Origin: UBA6489 sp942490775
Lineage (GTDB): Bacteria; Patescibacteriota; Gracilibacteria; BD1-5; UBA6164
Direction: 5' to 3'
Assembly (NCBI GenBank): GCA_942490775.1
Contig: CALNYL010000013.1
Location: 62,001 to 126,000, forward strand
DNA: 64,000 nucleotides
In this document: piece by piece, positions 33,082 through 44,000 of the stretch
Layout: each line of letters opens with the position of its first letter
Position numbering within the stretch: position 1 is the stretch's first letter
The notes under the pieces: model-generated
Told to the model about the DNA's origin: nothing
What the model saw: only the letters and a program-made list of their open reading frames with translations
The model's database searches: none
Position numbers and translations under genes: made by a program

Positions 33082-35067
33082 CTAAATTAGACAGTGATTT
33101 TCCAAAGTTTCTATTTGAGACTTGGTTAATATTTTTTCTAGAACTTCTTTTTTGGCTTCTAATAAATTATTAACACTTCCAAATTCTTTTAGTACTTTTT
33201 TTCTTGTAACAGGACCAAATCAAGGTAAGTCTTCTAGTATATTTTTTTTCATAGATTTTATTCTTTTACTTCTATTAAATTCTATTGCAAATCTATGGGC
33301 TTCATCTCTAAGTTTTTGAATTAATTTTAGTTCTAGAGAATCTTTTTCAAGTATAATTTTTTTAAATTCATTATTAATATTTTTTTCTAGATTATCGTTA
33401 CCCCTTCCTTTCGTATGAAAGGAAGGAATTCAGGGATGGATTATATTTTCTACTATAAATATTTCTTCTTCTTTTTTTGCTATAGAACAAACTTGAATCT
33501 CTTTTAGCATTTCAAAATCTTTTTGATAATTTTGGATGATTTTATTTACAGAACTTAGTTGTCATTTTCATCAGTCTATTATTATTAAGTCTGGTAAGTT
33601 TCATAGCTTTATTATTTCTTTTAGTCTTCTTTCTATTATTTCTCTAAGTGATTTGAAATCATCTATTTCTAAAGATTCAAGAGTTTTTATCTTAAATTTT
33701 CTATATTTTGAATTTGCTGTTTTTCAGTTTTCTATAACACTCCTAGAGGCTACTGTATGAGTTCAAGATAAATGGGATATATCATTACATTCAAATGTTA
33801 TTGTTTTATTTATTTGCTTATATCATAATTTTTCTAGCAGGTTTTGCATAGTCTTTTTGGTAAATCACTTTGTACTAAGACTATTTATGTGTTTTTTATA
33901 AGCATATTCATATACATTTTTATAGCATAGTTTTAGAAGTTCTGTTTTTGCTCATATTTTTGGGATTTCAGTTATATTTTTTATTTCTTCATTTTTTATT
34001 TTTATGTCTTTGCTGATTAGGAATATTACTTTTTTATTTTTCTCTATATTTTCTGCATAAAGTCTTTCTATAAATGTTTTTAAAATATCATCAATATTTT
34101 CTTCTAGTTTTGTTTTTATCTCATAATTGAATAGTCATTCTATTTTGGAGTTTCTTATTTTTATATGACCTATATATTTTTTTTCGTATCTTTCTAAATA
34201 GTTTATCACATCATAGTGTCATTCCACTAAGTCTCTAACTATTTGATGTTCTCAAATAGATTTTATAGAGTCAATTATATTTTTCACTTCTTTTGCTTTT
34301 TCAAACTCAAGTTTTTGAGCAAATTGTTTCATATCTTTCTCAAGATTTTCAATTATTTGTCCAATGTTTCATTTTAGGAAGTTTTTTATTTTTTCTATAC
34401 TTTTTAGATATTCGTCTATTTTATCTTGTTCTAAAAGACATGGTCAAGAACATCTTTTTATATAATAATCTATACAAGGAATTTTTAAACCATTGGTTGA
34501 TTTTATTGTGATACCTCTATCTTTCATCACAGGCATAAGCTCCGCAATTTTTTTTTCTCCTTCTCAGGAGAAAGGGGTTACTGCTATCTTTTGTTCTGAA
34601 GTATTAGCAAAAACTATATTACAACTTCTATAGGTAAATATTTTTCTGATAAATTTCAGTATATTATTTACACTATTTGTGCTTACATATGGTCAGAAAT
34701 ATGTTCAAGATTTTGTTTTTCTTCTGCTTTTTAATATTCTTGGGATGCTTTCATCGGTTATTTTTATATATAGATGATTTTTATCATCTTTTAGTAGTAT
34801 ATTATACTTTGGTTGATGCTTTTTTATTAGAGTGTTTTCTAAAATCAAACTTTCTGTTTCATTATTTGTGATAATGGTTTTTATATCAGCTACTTGCTCA
34901 ACCATTTTCTTTTTAGCAAAGTTAAGCTTTGCTTTACCATTAAAATAGCTGTTTACTCTAGCTTTTAGGTTAACGGATTTTCATATGTATATGATTTTAT
35001 TATTTTTGTCTATGAATTGATAGATTCAAGGTGAAGAGGGGAGTGTTTTTAATTTTTTATTGTTCAT
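33082..35067 (-). CDS. uvrC: Excinuclease ABC subunit C
   Basis: 661 residues. The GIY-YIG nuclease domain (1-~95) starts SSPGIYQFIDKNNKIIYIGK; the Cys-rich segment (CIDYYIKRCSGPCL), the UVR helix pair (~205-235), the RNase H-like nuclease domain with ISHLSGTHTVAS and DLIIIDGGKGQLSS, and RDEAHRFAI followed by a helix-hairpin-helix end (LEDLPGFGPVTRKKVLKEFG) follow in order. UvrC makes both incisions in nucleotide excision repair. Two short Pro/Gly-rich inserts (~residues 163-173 and ~541-558) are encoded by palindromic elements like those between genes and are absent from the usual alignment positions. Confidence 0.96.
33392..33448 (-). repeat. Palindromic element inserted in frame in uvrC (family B)
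   Basis: ACCCCTTCCTTTCGTATGAA followed by AGGAAGGAATTCAGGGATGG has the same arms as the intergenic copies at 31463 and 63219. In uvrC it is read as NIIHPGIPSFHTKGRGN, an insert between the EEIFIVE strand and the conserved nuclease tail. The length keeps the frame. Confidence 0.75.
34552..34590 (-). repeat. Palindromic element inserted in frame in uvrC (family A core)
   Basis: CTCCTTCTCAGGAGAAAGGG matches the hairpin core of family A. In uvrC it is translated as TPFSGEGEKK, where the first glycine is TGA within the element, next to the Cys-rich region. Without TGA=Gly the insertion would terminate the protein. Confidence 0.7.
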
Positions 35068-35087
35068 GATAATTTAGAGAGAGGTTT

Positions 35088-35702
35088 TTATTTTTCTAGT
35101 TCTAATTTTTTTTCTAATTCACTAAAGACTTTTTCTACACTTTGGTCAGCATTTACTTCTATTACTTTTCACTGTTTTTTTTGGATTTCTACTACAGGTA
35201 AAGTATCTCTGACAAAAGCTCCGATTCTAGTTAAAATAGATTTTTCGTTATCATCATGTCTTTTTATTAGTTTGTTACCTGTTTTAGGGTTTGTTGTGGT
35301 TCAGGACATAAATGTTTCCTGAGTATCTGGATCAAACATTCTACCTAGTAGTCTTTTTTTTGCTTTTTCTTCGCTTAGTTCAAAAAATACTACTTTATAA
35401 TTATCACAAACATTTTCAAAGGCTTCTTTATTTCATATATTTCTTATAAATCAGTCAAAAATCATTTTTTTTCATTTATTTTCTGTTACTATTTTTTTTA
35501 TAATTTCTGCTATTATTTCAGGTGATACTATTTCTCATCTATCTAAAATTTCTTTTAAGGTTTTTCAAAAATCACTTTCGCTTTTTATTATTTTTCTAAG
35601 TTCTCATCACATTTCAACTATTTCAAATCAGTATTTTTCTATAAGTAGTCTAGCTTGTGTTCATTTTCCACAGCCTTGTATTCAGGTAAAAACTAAGTTC
35701 AT
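35088..35702 (-). CDS. adk: Adenylate kinase
   Basis: 204 residues. P-loop GIQGCGKGTQ (residues 7-16) with three TGA/GGC glycines, the AMP-binding GGELRKI and DRGEIVSPEI, the FDGFIRN motif and the LGRMFDPDTQETF LID region, followed by IKRHDDN. It interconverts ATP, AMP and ADP. The LID lacks the zinc cysteines. Located between uvrC and rnpB on the same strand. Confidence 0.93.
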
Positions 35703-35751
35703 AGTATTTTTGTTAGTTGGTAAGTTTTTTGATTTTTTATTACATAGTTTT

Positions 35752-35886
35752 ACCTCTATCTTGAATTTTTTCCCCTTTTCAGGGGAAAAAGGCTACTTTT
35801 TTTTCGCTTTAATATTTTTTTGTAAAAGAAAAAATAAATTTGTAGCCCTCCTCTCCTTATAGGAGAGGAGATTCATAGGTCAGGTT
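35752..35886. repeat. Two dispersed palindromic elements facing each other
   Basis: 35752-35796 is a reversed family A copy (CTATCTTGAATTTTTTCCCC, then TTTTCAGGGGAAAAAGGCTA). 35842-35886 is a forward variant (GTAGCCCTCCTCTCCTTATA then GGAGAGGAGATTCATAGGTC). They lie between rnpB and adk. Confidence 0.7.
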
Positions 35887-35899
35887 TTTTAAAAAAAAG

Positions 35900-36277
35900 T
35901 GTGAGAGTAATAAGCTGGATTCTGTATCTCGGTATCAATCTATCTAGGCTTACAGTCACCCATAAGCTCAAGCTGAGTATATTTTATAAAAACAGTAGAG
36001 AACAATAATCTCTATAAAACACCATTCCCATTGCACCAAGTAGGGTTTACCACACTCCTAGTACAAGACTAGAAGCATCATCTGTAGCAAATCTCTTCAC
36101 ACCAAATGACTTTTCACCTTTCTCCAAACAAGTTTGGATAGTATAGTCTCTGTGGCACTGGCCGTATCTTACATTTTGTATATATTGTAAGACCGAAGTC
36201 GTTATCTTCTACTCTGTTCTCGTGGTGTCCAGACTTTCCTCCCAATATTGCTATCAGGTAGATACCTCCTCTCACGG
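35900..36277 (-). ncRNA. rnpB: RNase P RNA (M1-type)
   Basis: On the minus strand the conserved 5' core GAGGAAAGTCTGGAC is followed by GACTTCGGTC-type structure, the universal loop region and the 3' core ending in ACAGAATCCAGCTTAT. The ends pair as P1 (GTGAGAG near 36269-36275 with CTCTCAC near 35901-35907). It is the ribozyme that matures tRNA 5' ends. Exact ends are inferred from P1 and may be off by a few bases. Confidence 0.93.
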
Positions 36278-36428
36278 TGAGGTATTATATATATTTTTTT
36301 TGAAATATAAAATTGTTTTTTAAAGAAATGTTTTTATAATTTAGTATTATTAAATATTTTTAAAAATTTAATAATAAAAACTCATAATTGATGAATAAAA
36401 TTTCATCATATTCGCAGAATTTTTTATT

Positions 36429-37421
36429 ATGAATAAAAGCTTATTAGAAACTCTTTCTATATCATCTAGACTAATTATAGAAGAGGCAGAAAAAATATGA
36501 TTTAAAAGTAAAATATTATTAAAAGAAAGAAATCTATTTTTATTAAAAAATGAAAAAGAAGAAAAATATTTTAAAAATATTGATTGTGGTCTAAATAATT
36601 CATTTGCTTATAAAATAGCAAAAGAAAAAGACCTTACATACATCATGTTAAAAAAATATAAAATTAACACACCTGAAAGTATATATATATCAGAAAATGA
36701 TTTAGAAAATATTGATTATAAAAAACTTACTCCACCTTTGGTTTTAAAACCAATAAACTGAATTCATGGAACCTGAGTTATTATGAATCTTAAAACAAAG
36801 AGAGAAATAATGAAATCAGTAAAACTTTCTTTTAAAACCCTAAAAACGAGTAAATTAATACTACAAGAACAAATATCTTGAAACGATTACAGAATATTAA
36901 TTGTATGAGATGAAGTAGTTGCTTGAGCGAAAAGAATTCCTCCTTATATCATATGAGATTGAGAAAAAAGTATTTTAGATTTAATAAATATAGAAAACAA
37001 AAATCCATTTAGATGAAAATGAAAAAGTCATGATAGTTCAATGAGTAAAATAAAAATAGATGAAGATACTAATATTACACTAAAAAAACAGTGATATAAA
37101 ATAAATTCAATATTAGAAAAAGATAAGAAAATATTTGTAAGAAGTAATTGTAATCTATCTACAGGCGGTTCCGCCATAGATGTAACAGATATAATTAATG
37201 ATAATATAAAAAAACAGTGTCTAAAACTCTGTAAAGCTTGTCAATTAAAAATAGCATGAATTGATATTTTAACTACAGATATTTCTAAAACACTAAAAGA
37301 AACTTGAGGAGCTATTATTGAGTTAAACTCAACACCATGACTTAGAATGCATCATTTTCCAAGTAAATGAGAATCTAGAAATGTAGCTCAAAGTATTGTA
37401 AAATTAATTTTTAATGTATAA
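36429..37421 (+). CDS. CphA-type ATP-grasp ligase (copy 1)
   Basis: 330 residues. ATP-grasp features: substrate-side KYKINTPESIYISENDLENI, ATP-binding PLVLKPINGIHGTGVI, LILQEQISGNDYRILIV, and the metal site STGGSAIDVTD, AGIDILTTD and IIELNSTPGLRMHHFPSKGE. The last two motifs are those of the cyanophycin synthetase/GshF ATP-grasp domain. No Mur-ligase half is attached, so it is a stand-alone ligase joining an amino acid or peptide to a carboxyl group via an acyl-phosphate. First of three tandem paralogs, followed 10 bases later by copy 2. Confidence 0.85.
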
Positions 37422-37431
37422 ATTTAAGTTT

Positions 37432-38400
37432 ATGGGATTACTATTAAAACATTGGTGAATATCTTCTAAAATATTATGTGAAGAATGAGAAAAGTTATGA
37501 CTAGAAGTTGAAATTGTATCAGAAGATAAAAATCTTTTTTATATAAAGTGAAAATGAAAAAATATATTATTTAAATCTACAGATTTTTGAGGAAATACAT
37601 CTTTATGAGTTAATATAACTGAGGATAAAGAACTTACTTATAAAATGCTAGAAAGACTTAATGTTCCTATAGCTAAAAGCTGGTATCTAACAGAAAATGA
37701 ATTAAGTACTATTAATGATATGAAAATTGATTTTCCTGTAGTAATAAAGCCAATTAACGAAGCTCATTGAGATTGAGTAATAACAAATATTTCAAATATT
37801 AAAGAATTAGAAGAAAAACTAAAAGATTCTTTTATAGAATATAATAAAATGATTATACAAAAGCAAATTAATTGAGATGAAGTTAGAATCTTAGTCGTTA
37901 AGTGAGAAGTAATTTTAGCTAAAAAAAGGATACCCGCATTTGTTACTTGAAATGGTAAAGATGATTTAGAGACTTTAATTGAAAACGAAAATACAAATAA
38001 TCCTTTAAGATGAGAAAAATATAATAAACCTTTATCATATATAAAAATAGATAAAGAACTTACAGATTATATTTCAAAAAAATGACTTAGTACAAAGCAT
38101 ATCCCTAAAAAGTGAGAAAATGTACAGTTGAGATGAACTTCTAATGTTTGAACTTGATGAATTCCAATAGATGTTAGTGATAAAATTTCTGAAGATATAA
38201 AAATGATAGCATGTAAAGCAACAAAGGCTATGTGACTAAAAATAGCATGAGTAGATATTATGACGAGCGATATAACTAAACCTCTTAATGAAACAGGGGG
38301 GATAATACTTGAAATAAATGCAACTCCATGAATATGATGAGATAAGGCACTAACAGGTGTAAACACTTGAAAACTTATTTTAGAAAAACTATTTTTTTAG
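37432..38400 (+). CDS. CphA-type ATP-grasp ligase (copy 2)
   Basis: 322 residues, starting MGLLLKHWGISSKILCEEGE. It has the same domain order as copy 1 (FPVVIKPINEAHGDGVITNI, MIIQKQINGDEVRILVV, LRGTSNVGTGGIPIDVSD, AGVDIMTSD, ILEINATPGIGGDKALTGVN). It is closer to copy 3 than to copy 1; both share the ending TGKLILEKLFF. The catalytic Glu/Asn pair of the ATP-grasp fold (EINATPG) is intact. Its acceptor is unknown. Confidence 0.85.
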
Positions 38401-38621
38401 AAAAACTATAGAAGGTATTGTATAAATCTTTTTTTTCAGTATTATTAAATTATGAATAGCAAGTTTTATAATGAGTTTTTGTTTTTTTTTGAATCACTAA
38501 ATTTTAAATATATCTAATTTTTAAAGATATAAGAATATCATACCAAATGATAAATTTATAAATCAGTACTTACAATTATTTTATATAGAAGCTAAGAAAT
38601 TTAATTTTTAACTATAATATT

Positions 38622-39587
38622 TTGGGTACTGTTAATTATTGGTCGATAACTTCAATTGTATTAAAGGAAGAAGCCGAAAAATTGTGATTTAAGGTAGAAG
38701 TATTATCTATAAAAAAGAATCTCTTTTTTATAAAATGAAATAAAAAAGAGATTCTTTTTAAATCTAATGATTTTTGATGAGACTCCTCACTTTGAGCTAA
38801 ACTTGAAAATGATAAAGAACTTACCTATAAAATTTTAGAAAGAAATAATCTACCTGTAGCCGATACTTTGTATATTTCAAAAGAAAATATCAATGAAATA
38901 GATAATTTAGATATAACTTTCCCAGTTATAATAAAACCCATAGAAGAATGTCATTGAAATTGAGTAATGATGAATATTATTAATATTCAAGAACTAAAAA
39001 TTAAACTAGATAAATCATTTAAAAAATATGATAAAATGATTATTCAAAGACAAATTAAATGAGATGAATATAGATTTTTAGTTGTGAAATGAGAGGTTAT
39101 CTTAGTTATAAATAGAGTCCCAGCTTCTGTAAAATGAAATTGAAAAGATGATATTGAAACTTTGATTGAAGATGAAAATGAAAGTAATATTCTAAGATGA
39201 GAATGATATAAATCTCCTCTAGCTTATATAAATATAGACAAAGAACTTATTGATTATATTTGAAAAAAATGATTAAATATATCATATACTCCAAAGCAGT
39301 GAGAAAAAATACAATTAAGATGAAACTCAAATATATGAACATGATGATTTCCTATAGATGTTACATCTATAACATCTGAAAGTATAAAAGATATAGCTTG
39401 TTTGTCAGCTAAAATCTTTTGATTAGAAATAGCAGGAGTTGATATTATAACAACTGATATAACAAAATCACTAGAAGAAACAGGATGAATCATTTTAGAA
39501 CTAAATGCAACACCATGACTTTGAGGAGATAGAGAATTAACAAGTGTAAACACTTGAAAAGTTATCTTAGAAAAATTATTTTTTTAG
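38622..39587 (+). CDS. CphA-type ATP-grasp ligase (copy 3)
   Basis: 321 residues. The TTG at 38622 is chosen as start because the following LGTVNYWSITSIVLKEEAEK aligns with the N-terminus of copy 2; no ATG is available. ATP-grasp motifs FPVIIKPIEECHGNGVMMNI, LRGNSNIGTGGFPIDVT, AGVDIITTD and LELNATPGLGGDREL are intact. About 220 bases of noncoding DNA separate it from copy 2. Its stop overlaps by 4 bases the stop of a convergent DUF1704 metallopeptidase gene. Confidence 0.8.
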
Positions 39588-41260
39588 TTAAGGACCTCTC
39601 CCACTATCTCCATAATATCACTTTTAAATTTAAACTCTTCCAATGGGATATCAAACTTAAAAAAATCTTCAGGAAGAAAAAAATATATTTTTTTTAAATG
39701 AGAAATAAATTTTTCCTCATAACCATATAAATTCTTTAAATTATTTTGAGCAATATAAAGCAAAGCATCAACATAAAAAGATTCAAATAAGAATCACTTA
39801 ATTTTTAAAAAACTTAATATATCTTTATTATCTTTTAAGCTTATTTTATGTTTTTGTAAATAAGATTTTAAATATATCGTAGACAACCATAAATCACTTA
39901 CAGAAACTTTTAAAGTATAGAGAGATAAAAAGGGAATAACACTTTTGTGATTTCTATTTTTTTCTAAGAAGTTCTTAATCTTAGTCTTTCATACACTATA
40001 AGAAATATCCCTAGTTAAAACTCAAGGTAAATCCATTGGGAAAAATCTTTTGTATCTAAGAACTCTTTTTTCTGCTCATTTTGCCTTTTTATCTAATTTT
40101 TCCAAAATTTTTAGTATATCTAAAAATTCTTTTCCATATAATTCTTCTCACATCAAAATCCTTATTAGATTTAGACTTGGTAAAGAGGTTTCATTACTTT
40201 CTCAAAAAAGTAGAGATTCATTATAAACTGCTAACCCCTCTTCTCTTTCATTTTGATAAGGCATACTAGTATATTTTCACAATATCTTTAAAGTATTGTT
40301 TCTAGTAAAAACATGGGTTCAAATTTCATGTTTCATTAATCTAAGCATATCACTTCATATTTTTAAATGAGAGAAGTTTTTTCAGGTAGGAATATTAACA
40401 GTAGACCAACTAACTGAAAAATTTGAAAAATCTGGATCTTCCAAAACTTTAAACCCTACTCACAAATATTTTATAAAATCTTCAAAATTCTCAGATAACT
40501 GTTTGATAGAGACTTTTTTTGATAAATAAGAATTCTCAAGTTTTATACCTTCAAAATTCTTAGACTTTTCCTTTAGAAAGGCAATGTTTACTTTATATTT
40601 TTTACAAGTATTTTTATAAAAGTTCATTATTAATTTTTGTTCTTCTGTATTTAGTCTATCAAAATAATTAGATATATAAAATTGCAGGTAAGCCAAAGCT
40701 TCTATCAAATATTCCTGATTTGAAGAAAGTTTTCAATAAGCTAATTTTTTATTTATCTTATGTAATTCTATTAAATTTTTTAATCTTAACTGTTCATCAC
40801 TATGATTTACTAAAAAATATTTCTCAAGTTCAAATATAAATGAGAATTTAATTAGTTTAAGTTTATTTTTTATATCTTTTAAGGTTTTTAATTCTATAAC
40901 AAGATTTAGAATTTTTATTCTTTTAGTAGCTTTAAATTCTTTTAAATATTTTATTAAATCTTTTTTATCTAACTTAAAGTTTATTAAATTATTTTTTAAT
41001 CAATCTTGAATAATTTTAGAATCTTCAATGACTTCTTTATATAATTTAAATATAGTAGTAAACTCTTGTTCTAATATAACTATTTTTTCTTCTATAAGTT
41101 TTATAGAATTATAAAATCATATATTTTTTAACTCCTCTTCTTTAATTCATAAAAAGTCATCAAATAGTGTTATATTTAAATTATTTACATATCTAGAGAA
41201 CATAAGTTCATCAAATATTTTTCAGTATTTTTTTATAAAATAGCTTGGTGTTTTGAACAT
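39584..41260 (-). CDS. DUF1704/MATCAP-like metallopeptidase
   Basis: 558 residues from ATG (41260) to TAA, one frame with TGA=Gly. The zinc motif HEIGTH (HExxxH, His311) lies in MLRLMKHEIGTHVFTRNN, followed ~30 residues later by EREEGLAVYNESLLFG, a second Glu ligand. This arrangement is that of the DUF1704 family, whose eukaryotic member MATCAP removes the C-terminal Tyr of alpha-tubulin. The N-terminal ~280 residues are a helical region specific to this protein. It converges on the third ATP-grasp gene. Cytosolic; substrate unknown. Confidence 0.8.
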
Positions 41261-41326
41261 AAAATTTTTGTAAAAAAAAGTATTTTCATTATTATACCCC
41301 AAAATTATATTTTTAAAAAATTAATT

Positions 41327-42691
41327 ATGAATATTCAGCAAGACTTTTTTACATATTTATGAGAAATAAATGAAAAGACTATTTTTGAAATAGAGAAAAT
41401 AGCTTCAAGAGAACAAAATATAGAAATATTAAATCTAAAAAATAGGCTTTATAATAAATTTTTAGATGACTATACCCCTATCTTGAATTCTTTCCCCCTT
41501 CAGGAGAAAGAGGAACAAATCCTTAATCCTTTCTCCTTATCAGGGGAAAGGATTAAGGAGAGATGTAAAACACTTCTAATACAAATTCCTCTTAATATAA
41601 CATATGATTTTATAAAAATACTTTATCAAAGAATCATAGATGAAAATTCTAAATTTTCACAGATAAAAATAAAAGTTGTAGTCATAAATAAAGATAACAT
41701 AAATAATTTTGCGAATAACATAGAAATATTTCAAGAAATATTTGACGAATTTTTTGAAAATATAAAAAGAGCAGATAAATTTATAGAAATATATAATTTT
41801 GGAGATGAATTAGAAAATTATTGAAATACTCCAAAAAATAAAAAGAACATTAAAAAAGTCTTTGCAAATCATAAAGATAAATTAATACCATTCATAGCAA
41901 CTAATCCAAGATTAAAAACTTACTTTCCATCAAAAGAACAAGCTGATTTAGAAAATATGAGTTTAAAAGAATTTTATGAAGTACTTTTAAAGGCTTGTAG
42001 TTTAGATTGGTGAAAAATAAAAGAAGCTCAAGAGCAACTTGTAGATTTGTTTAGAGAATATGATGAGGTAGAAATAAAGTGAAAAAATGCAGATATAACT
42101 TTTGGTATAGTCTGAATGTGAGCAAAAAACTCAGTAATAGACTCCAATTATCCATGAAGCGAAGTATTTTCAGCTCCTGAAAAAACAAAAGTAAATTGAT
42201 GGATTTATTATACTAATCCTTGTTTTTTTAAACAATCCTCTGATGTATTACATTGAGTTTATCTAAGTTTTAAAGACTGAAAGCTTATTGATTTTAAACT
42301 AAAAAACGATATTTACACAGACTCAGAAAAAATAAAACTAGAGCAGAAAATGTGGAAATATTTTAAAGAAAAAGAGTGAAATAGTTATTTATGAGAACTA
42401 GCTTTTGGAACAAACTTTTTTGTAAAACCATGACTGAAGCATAAACTAATATCAGAAAAAGCTATTTGAATGCATATAGCAATAGGAAAGTGTTATAATT
42501 ATCCCGAAGTTGATAATGGAAATTTTGATGCGAATATTCACTGGGATGCTATTAGGGATATGAGAGACTGAACTATCGTTACTTTTAGAAAGAAAACAGG
42601 GGAAAGTGTAGAAGTTATGAATAACTGAATTTTTAATAGGGAAAACTTACCTAAGTTATCTAAATATCAACAAGAAGTTAATAATATTTAA
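41327..42691 (+). CDS. M29 family aminopeptidase
   Basis: 454 residues. The C-terminal half has the M29 (thermophilic AmpS/PepS) pattern: GSEVFSAPEKTKVNGWIYYT, LGELAFGTNFFV, EKAIGMHIAIGKCYNYPEVD and NIHWDAIRDMRDGT, which carry the Glu/His/Asp metal ligands. It removes N-terminal residues from peptides in the cytosol. Residues ~51-83 (NSFPLQEKEEQILNPFSLSG) are an in-frame insert encoded by palindromic elements. Divergent from the DUF1704 gene, with 66 bases between starts. Confidence 0.87.
41476..41573 (+). repeat. Two palindromic elements inside the M29 peptidase gene
   Basis: TCTTGAATTCTTTCCCCCTT followed by CAGGAGAAAGAGGA is a reversed family A arm; TCCTTAATCCTTTCTCCTTA followed by TCAGGGGAAAGGATTAAGGA is a second, perfect hairpin. 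Together they add about 33 codons without breaking the frame. Confidence 0.75.
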
Positions 42692-42708
42692 AAATATTTG
42701 ATTTTATT

Positions 42709-42737
42709 TTGTAAAAAACAAAAAAAACTGTTAAAAT
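42709..42737 (+). promoter_or_regulatory. Candidate promoter for the potassium channel gene
   Basis: TTGTAA and TAAAAT with a 17-base A-rich spacer, 34 bases before the ATG at 42771. Confidence 0.4.
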
Positions 42738-42770
42738 ATAATAAATATTTAAATACAAAAACAAAAAAAA

Positions 42771-43673
42771 ATGTTTCTTGAATTATTAAAAAAATCTAAC
42801 CCTAGAATCATTATAAATAAGGGATGGAAAATATACGAAAATATTCTAGAAAATCCTAACAGTAAATTATGAATTATAATATCTAAGTTTATAGGTTTTT
42901 TAGTTATAGTATCTGTAGGATTAGTGTTTTTTGAAACATTATGAGATAACTATGAAACTTACTGGTGAAAAATATTTATTCTAGACTTTTTTATTTCAAC
43001 AGTTTTTTTAACAGAATATATTTATCGTTTTTTAAGATCGAAAGAAAAATTAAAATTTATACTAAAACCTTTAAATATAATAGATTTACTTTCATTTTTA
43101 CCATTTTTTATTTGAATGGCACTAAATTCAGCACATTCTTTAGATATACTTAAAGTACTTAGAATTATAAGAGTTCTCAGGTTATTAGAATTAAATTCTT
43201 ATTCTCCGATAACTATATGATTCATAAAAGCAATGAAGAACTATAGAAAAGAATATAAATCAATATTATTCTTATTTATAACAATCCTTGTAATAGACTC
43301 CACTTTTGTATATTATGCAGAACACATAGTAAATCCCAAATTTTCATCTATTCCTCAAGCTCTATGGTGGGGAACAGTTACTATGACCACAGTTTGATAT
43401 GGAGATATGTATCCAATAACCATTATATGAAGAATAGTTTGAACATTAATTATATTTCTATGACCAGTTATGTTAGCTGTTACTTCTTCTATAACTATAT
43501 TGGTATTTATGGATGTAGTAGAGATGCATAAAACTATGATGGAAAAACTTTGTAATAGATGTAAAAGTATAAGCAAAAGAGAAGCAAACTACTGTCATAA
43601 ATGTGGTTCTCCTGAATTTTTCACAAGTATGGTAAACAAAAGCACACATACTTCTTTATCAAAAGATTATTAG
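42771..43673 (+). CDS. Voltage-gated type potassium channel with C-terminal zinc ribbon
   Basis: 300 residues. Six-helix Kv-like channel: an S4-like DILKVLRIIRVLRLLELNSY with regularly spaced Arg/Lys, a pore loop ALWWGTVTMTTVGYGDMYP (the TVGYGD filter with TGA for the first Gly) and S6. The cytosolic tail has a zinc-ribbon pattern CNRCKSISKREANYCHKCG. In other bacteria such channels set membrane potential. The zinc ribbon at the end is unusual for this class. It stands alone, preceded by its own promoter-like boxes. Confidence 0.9.
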
Positions 43674-43790
43674 CCCTACTTCAAAAAAATACTTAATAAT
43701 TTTAAAAGTAACCTTTTAAAACTTTTTTTTGTAAAAAAAAGTTTTTTGTATAGTATGGAATATAATTTTAAGAAAAATAATAATAAAAAT

Positions 43791-44000
43791 ATGTCTCAAG
43801 TAATATTTAAAAATTTACCTACAACCTTTATTGATAAAGAAATTGATTTTTCTGAAATTAATCAACTAGATAAGGAATTGTTGGTAGAAATATATGAGTA
43901 TATGCATGATTATATATATGTTGAATCTAGAAAAACACAAAAAGATATTGAATATCTAGGTAAAAAAGATTTTAATGCTTTAATTTCTAAATATAAATAA
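43791..44000 (+). CDS. Small antitoxin-like protein, 69 aa
   Basis: The start at 43791 (MSQVIFKNLPTTFIDKEIDF) is preferred; in-frame starts upstream would add an Asn/Lys low-complexity leader. The remainder is helical (ELLVEIYEYMHDYIYVESRK). Its TAA stop overlaps the ATG of the RelE-like gene by one base (TAATG), the usual coupling of an antitoxin to its toxin. Family not recognised by motif; assigned by position. Confidence 0.5.
   Translation: MSQVIFKNLPTTFIDKEIDFSEINQLDKELLVEIYEYMHDYIYVESRKTQKDIEYLGKKDFNALISKYK

Noticed and set aside
34293..34511. Plus-strand ORFs opposite uvrC
   Set aside because: They are antisense shadows of uvrC with hydrophobic composition caused by T-rich complement.
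38401..38621. A possible gene between ATP-grasp copies 2 and 3
   Set aside because: All frames contain multiple TAA/TAG stops; only AT-rich sequence is present.
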